The position numbers and the translations under genes are program-made. From contig CAYNKQ010000012.1 of the NCBI GenBank assembly GCA_964397855.1, positions 1 through 35,199 on the forward strand: 35,199 bases of DNA. The letters run 5' to 3'. The notes beneath the pieces are model-generated. The model ran no database searches and had not been told where the DNA came from. It was given only the letters and a program-made list of their open reading frames with translations. This document shows, piece after piece, positions 32,618 to 35,199 of the stretch; positions within the stretch are counted from its first letter, which is position 1, and each line of letters opens with the position of its first letter. This DNA is from UBA7683 sp964397855. GTDB lineage: Bacteria; Patescibacteriota; Saccharimonadia; Saccharimonadales; UBA7683.

Positions 32618-33421
32618 TTAACTCGAGAGTCCGATATCTCTATGCGAAAATAACACTATTGATAACCCGAGCGCAACTACGGCAACCCCAACCAACACTA
32701 GTACATAAGTGAGATCTAAGCCATTTCTTACCACCAAGACTGGCTGATAGTAGCGGAAGAACGAAACATAATTAACTTCTTTTAGCCATGAGACTTGTGT
32801 TGAAAATGAGGTTACAAGATAACTTCCAAACGCCAGAAGACTACTAGCGGCTGTGGCGAAACCTTTTTTGCCAGAACCAAAGGCAAATAACATCGCTGTA
32901 GAGCCAACTGAGACACAAAGCAATGCACTCATCAGCACAATGCCGACTACCGTAGCATACGAAACTGACTCGTCAATAGCAAAGAGCGTGACCACAACAC
33001 TAAGTAAGGCCGATATATGCACCACAGTCATAACCACGACAAATGCGAGCCACTTCTGAATAACAATGCTCGCACGTGAAACTGGACGCGCTAACAACTG
33101 GTACATCTGGCCACTTGATTCTTCTCCCGCACTGAGACTTATTGCCAAAATTATTGCCATAGGCAACGCGACTAATGGAACACGGAGATCAAACACCGCG
33201 CTACCAAGGTAGCCCGCCGCTGTTCTGTACGCTTCTAAATCGCCCAGCAAACCTTGGAGTTGCTTTGGTATGTTTGCAAACAGCTGTTCGATAGAGTTCC
33301 CTTGGCTCAGCGAGGGAAAGAACACTAGTGTTAGTGCAACCATTGCAATGAGACCAAGTGACCAGCCGAATGCAAACCACCGCTTGTCGTAGAGTGTTTT
33401 AGTAAATATATTTTTAAACAT
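32618..33421 (-). CDS. ABC-2 type transporter permease
   Basis: A protein of 267 residues with six predicted transmembrane helices: WFAFGWSLGLIAMVALTLVFF, VPLVALPMAIILAISLSAGEESSGQMYQLLARPVSR (the conserved coupling region), and four more to the C-terminus LSIVLFSHRDIGLSS. It matches the ABC-2/bacitracin-resistance style permeases that pair with an ATPase to export drugs, peptides or lipids. The first 8 bases overlap the ATPase gene, so subunits are made together. Substrate unknown. Confidence 0.88.
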   Translation of the reverse strand: MFKNIFTKTLYDKRWFAFGWSLGLIAMVALTLVFFPSLSQGNSIEQLFANIPKQLQGLLGDLEAYRTAAGYLGSAVFDLRVPLVALPMAIILAISLSAGEESSGQMYQLLARPVSRASIVIQKWLAFVVVMTVVHISALLSVVVTLFAIDESVSYATVVGIVLMSALLCVSVGSTAMLFAFGSGKKGFATAASSLLAFGSYLVTSFSTQVSWLKEVNYVSFFRYYQPVLVVRNGLDLTYVLVLVGVAVVALGLSIVLFSHRDIGLSS

Positions 33422-34343
33422 GTTCAGCCCCCAAGCCGTCTCCGTATAACTTTAGGAAGACTTCATCTAAACTAGTATTCTGAATTGTGACATCTTCTAC
33501 TGGCTGCATGCTGAGCCACTTTAGTACATCTTTAACTGGCGCTTTTGTAGTAAAAGTAAGTTGTTTGGCGTTTTTATGTACAATTTCTAGTGAATCAAAA
33601 TTTGGCAGGTGCATGGGTTTTGTCCCCGGCTGAAATACCAATGTGATTTGTTTTCTAGCCTCTTGAATGAGCTGGGCCACGTTAACTGTTTCTATTAACT
33701 TGCCGCTGCGCATAAAGCTGACTCGATCACATACTTCTTGAACTTCGGAAAGTATGTGCGAAGAGATGAATACCGATTTGCCCCGCTGCTTGCGTTCTTT
33801 CATGAGCTCATAAAATTGATTTTGCATGATTGGATCAAGCCCCGAAGTTGGTTCATCAAGGATCAGAAGATCAGGATCATGTAATAGTGCGGCCACCAGA
33901 CCTATCTTCTGTTTGTTACCCCTAGAGAGTGTTCGAATTTTTTGATGCAGCGTGACGCTCAACCGCTCAGTGAGCTCAACTGTAGACTTTCTGTCTTTTA
34001 AGCCATGTAGATTAGCAACCAACTCAAGATATTGGGCGCCAGTTAGATTTTCAAACAACTCATAGTCACCAGCCAGGTAGCCAATCTTCTGCTTTACCTT
34101 AATGCTATCTTTGACGCTATCAAGTCCAAATAGCGCTATGGTTCCCGAGCTCGGTTTCATAAAATTGAGGATGGTCCGTATCGTAGTGGTTTTACCGGCA
34201 CCATTCGGGCCGAGAAATCCAAATGTTTCCCCATGCTTTACTTCGAGATTAATATCTTCGACGCCTCGAGCCTTTCCGTAACGCTTCGTAAAGTTGGTAA
34301 ACGTTAGTGGTGAATGAATGTCTTGGCTGTTTTGATGCTTCAT
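33414..34343 (-). CDS. ABC transporter ATP-binding protein
   Basis: A protein of 309 residues: Walker A GPNGAGKTT (45-53), signature LSRGNKQK (139-146), Walker B LLILDEP (159-165), then the switch His in FISSHIL. The C-terminal 90 residues form the accessory domain seen in CcmA/NatA/BcrA-type exporters. LSRGNKQK replaces the canonical LSGGQ with Arg at the third position, a variant seen in this subfamily. It powers the permease encoded downstream. TATCAT lies 6 nt before the ATG, so the operon mRNA appears leaderless. Confidence 0.92.
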   Translation of the reverse strand: MKHQNSQDIHSPLTFTNFTKRYGKARGVEDINLEVKHGETFGFLGPNGAGKTTTIRTILNFMKPSSGTIALFGLDSVKDSIKVKQKIGYLAGDYELFENLTGAQYLELVANLHGLKDRKSTVELTERLSVTLHQKIRTLSRGNKQKIGLVAALLHDPDLLILDEPTSGLDPIMQNQFYELMKERKQRGKSVFISSHILSEVQEVCDRVSFMRSGKLIETVNVAQLIQEARKQITLVFQPGTKPMHLPNFDSLEIVHKNAKQLTFTTKAPVKDVLKWLSMQPVEDVTIQNTSLDEVFLKLYGDGLGAEHV

Positions 34344-34414
34344 GTCTCTATGATACCCGCTTGTGTTATATATTAAGAATTATACACCGCGGACACTACA
34401 ATACCGTAGCGAGT

Positions 34415-34837
34415 TTAGAATAAATGAAGCTTTGTGCCGCTCAGTATGGAATTGAGTGTTTCAGAAACGGGCGTCCGTTGACTGCTACCGTCTCTTAAGC
34501 CACTCGAAGATGGATCAGTAACGGTTCCAGTAAGTGGTGAGTTTGCCTCGGGGTTTGGGGCACGAGCCGATACTGTTCTGATAGACGGAGCTTGATTTGC
34601 GGTCACTTGGCCGGGTTCGGGTTGAGTAGTAACTGGCTGGAGCTGTTCAAGTATCGCAAAACTCGGTTGGTCGAGTGGCGCCAGACGTGTAGCTACAAGC
34701 CCTACGCCTTCTTGCGGTTGAGCAACTTTGATGTTTTCCGGTTTATTTACACCAAAAACAAACAAGAATAACGAGCCAACCAGTGCAACATTAAGCACTT
34801 GATCTTTAAACTTTTCGGTAACTCGCAGTTCGATCAT
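34415..34837 (-). CDS. Small single-pass membrane protein with disordered Pro/Ser/Thr-rich tail
   Basis: A protein of 140 residues from the ATG at 34837. It has a short cytoplasmic start (MIELRVTEKFKDQ), one transmembrane helix (VLNVALVGSLFLFVFGV) and an extracytoplasmic region rich in P, S, T, Q and N. No family recognised. I prefer 34837 to the GTG at 34861: TATAGT just upstream predicts an RNA start inside the longer form, leaving GGAG correctly spaced from 34837. It has its own promoter, separate from the ABC operon. Confidence 0.6.
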   Translation of the reverse strand: MIELRVTEKFKDQVLNVALVGSLFLFVFGVNKPENIKVAQPQEGVGLVATRLAPLDQPSFAILEQLQPVTTQPEPGQVTANQAPSIRTVSARAPNPEANSPLTGTVTDPSSSGLRDGSSQRTPVSETLNSILSGTKLHLF

Positions 34838-34961
34838 CTCGTCTACTCCAACTAATATCACAACTATACTCTGTTATGGAGTGACTGCATGTGAGGAATG
34901 TCGACAAAGTAGTGTGCTTTATATCACAAAAATAAAGACCTGAACCATGAATTGCCGTGCC

Positions 34962-34990
34962 TGTCATCCGCCGCGGCGGATCCAGTCAGT
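34962..34990. repeat. GTCATCC-type hairpin (GTCATCCGCC...GGCGGATCCAG)
   Basis: ATCCGCC and GGCGGAT form a 7-bp stem. The GTCAT and GGATCCAGTCA flanks match those of the 87-bp repeats at 2061 and 6065. It is followed by CTCGC-GAA-GCGAG (34996-35008), another small hairpin directly before the 160-bp element. Confidence 0.75.
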
Positions 34991-35018
34991 TAACTCTCGC
35001 GAAGCGAGTCAACTTCCC

Positions 35019-35178
35019 CACCCATTCACCAAAGACCCGAACCCCGGAAGGTTCCTGCGTCCGAGTAAAGAAAAGACTTGCTTGAACAAACAACTAGGGA
35101 ACTGTGAGAGATGCTTGTCATCGTCTTTTCGCGGACACAGGAGCCTGGAGGGGTATCGAGGCTTGGGTGTTATGGGTG
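35019..35178 (+). repeat. 160-bp covarying hairpin element, copy 3
   Basis: It begins CACCCATTCACC and ends TTATGGGTG, the same length as copy 2. The arm GGTTCCTGCGTCCG pairs with CGGACACAGGAGCC using two non-Watson-Crick positions. The corresponding arms in copies 1 and 2 have different bases that also mostly pair. GAAAAGA pairs with TCTTTTC further in. The core GTGAGAGATGCTTGTCATC is retained. Confidence 0.85.
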
Positions 35179-35199
35179 TAGGTTTTGTTACTTTTGGCG

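Larger units (their letters stand above)
34862..35199. other. Non-coding repeat island 3 (cut by window end)
   Basis: After the promoter of the 34837 gene there is no credible ORF. The stretch holds two short palindromes, the third 160-bp element, and the left half of a third TTTTG hairpin (GTTACTTTTGGCG at 35187-35199). Confidence 0.8.

Overview
The window looks like chromosome from a Patescibacteria (CPR) bacterium, most likely Saccharibacteria (TM7). This is inferred from compact, mostly single-domain genes, moderate GC, a lone type II NADH dehydrogenase, and many lineage-restricted hypothetical proteins. TGA ends several genes here (for example the ATGA junctions inside the hsd operon), so the code is standard and not the TGA=Gly code of Gracilibacteria/Absconditabacteria. 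Very many start codons sit only 6-9 nt after a TATAAT-like box, which suggests leaderless mRNAs. A minority have strong AAGGAG Shine-Dalgarno sites.

Layout. 1-1840: 3' part of der and a convergent methyltransferase-like gene. 1841-2711: a repeat island plus a possible small RNA. 2712-5608: aquaporin-like channel, small hypothetical gene, rmuC, pentapeptide-repeat gene. 5609-6261: a second repeat island, largely an inverted copy of the first. 6262-9457: flavin reductase domain, DUF2177, DUF1295 and PQ-loop membrane proteins, RecB-like nuclease. 9628-14562: NDH-2, a large hypothetical, an Asn/Thr-rich secreted protein, a PspC-domain protein, another hypothetical. 14569-14776: a strong candidate structured RNA with its own promoter and terminator. 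14937-17288: PlsC-type acyltransferase, DUF2130 protein, KTSC-like small protein. 17449-26521: a type I restriction-modification island. 26590-29425: small exported protein, hypotheticals, FKBP. 29504-30740: metK under an S-box (SAM-I) riboswitch with an unusually long P3 arm. 30812-34837: DUF2207 protein, ABC-2 exporter pair, small membrane protein. 34862-35199: a third repeat island, cut by the window end.

How genes work together. The restriction island runs hsdM, a winged-helix-like protein, a four-helix membrane protein, hsdS and a membrane-anchored coiled-coil GIY-YIG protein. All are on the minus strand, and three of the four junctions are ATGA overlaps. hsdR has a separate promoter. 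Between hsdR and the rest lies an opposite-strand cassette: a frameshifted zeta-toxin-like kinase and a 50-residue basic ORF. The accessory genes locked between hsdM and hsdS make this the best candidate in the window for an undescribed defence arrangement.

The non-coding content is also notable. A 160-bp element with long imperfect arms occurs three times, with base changes in the two arms that compensate each other. It travels with a short TTTTG-palindrome hairpin and with GTCATCC-type hairpins. I found no tRNA, rRNA, CRISPR array, prophage or transposase gene.
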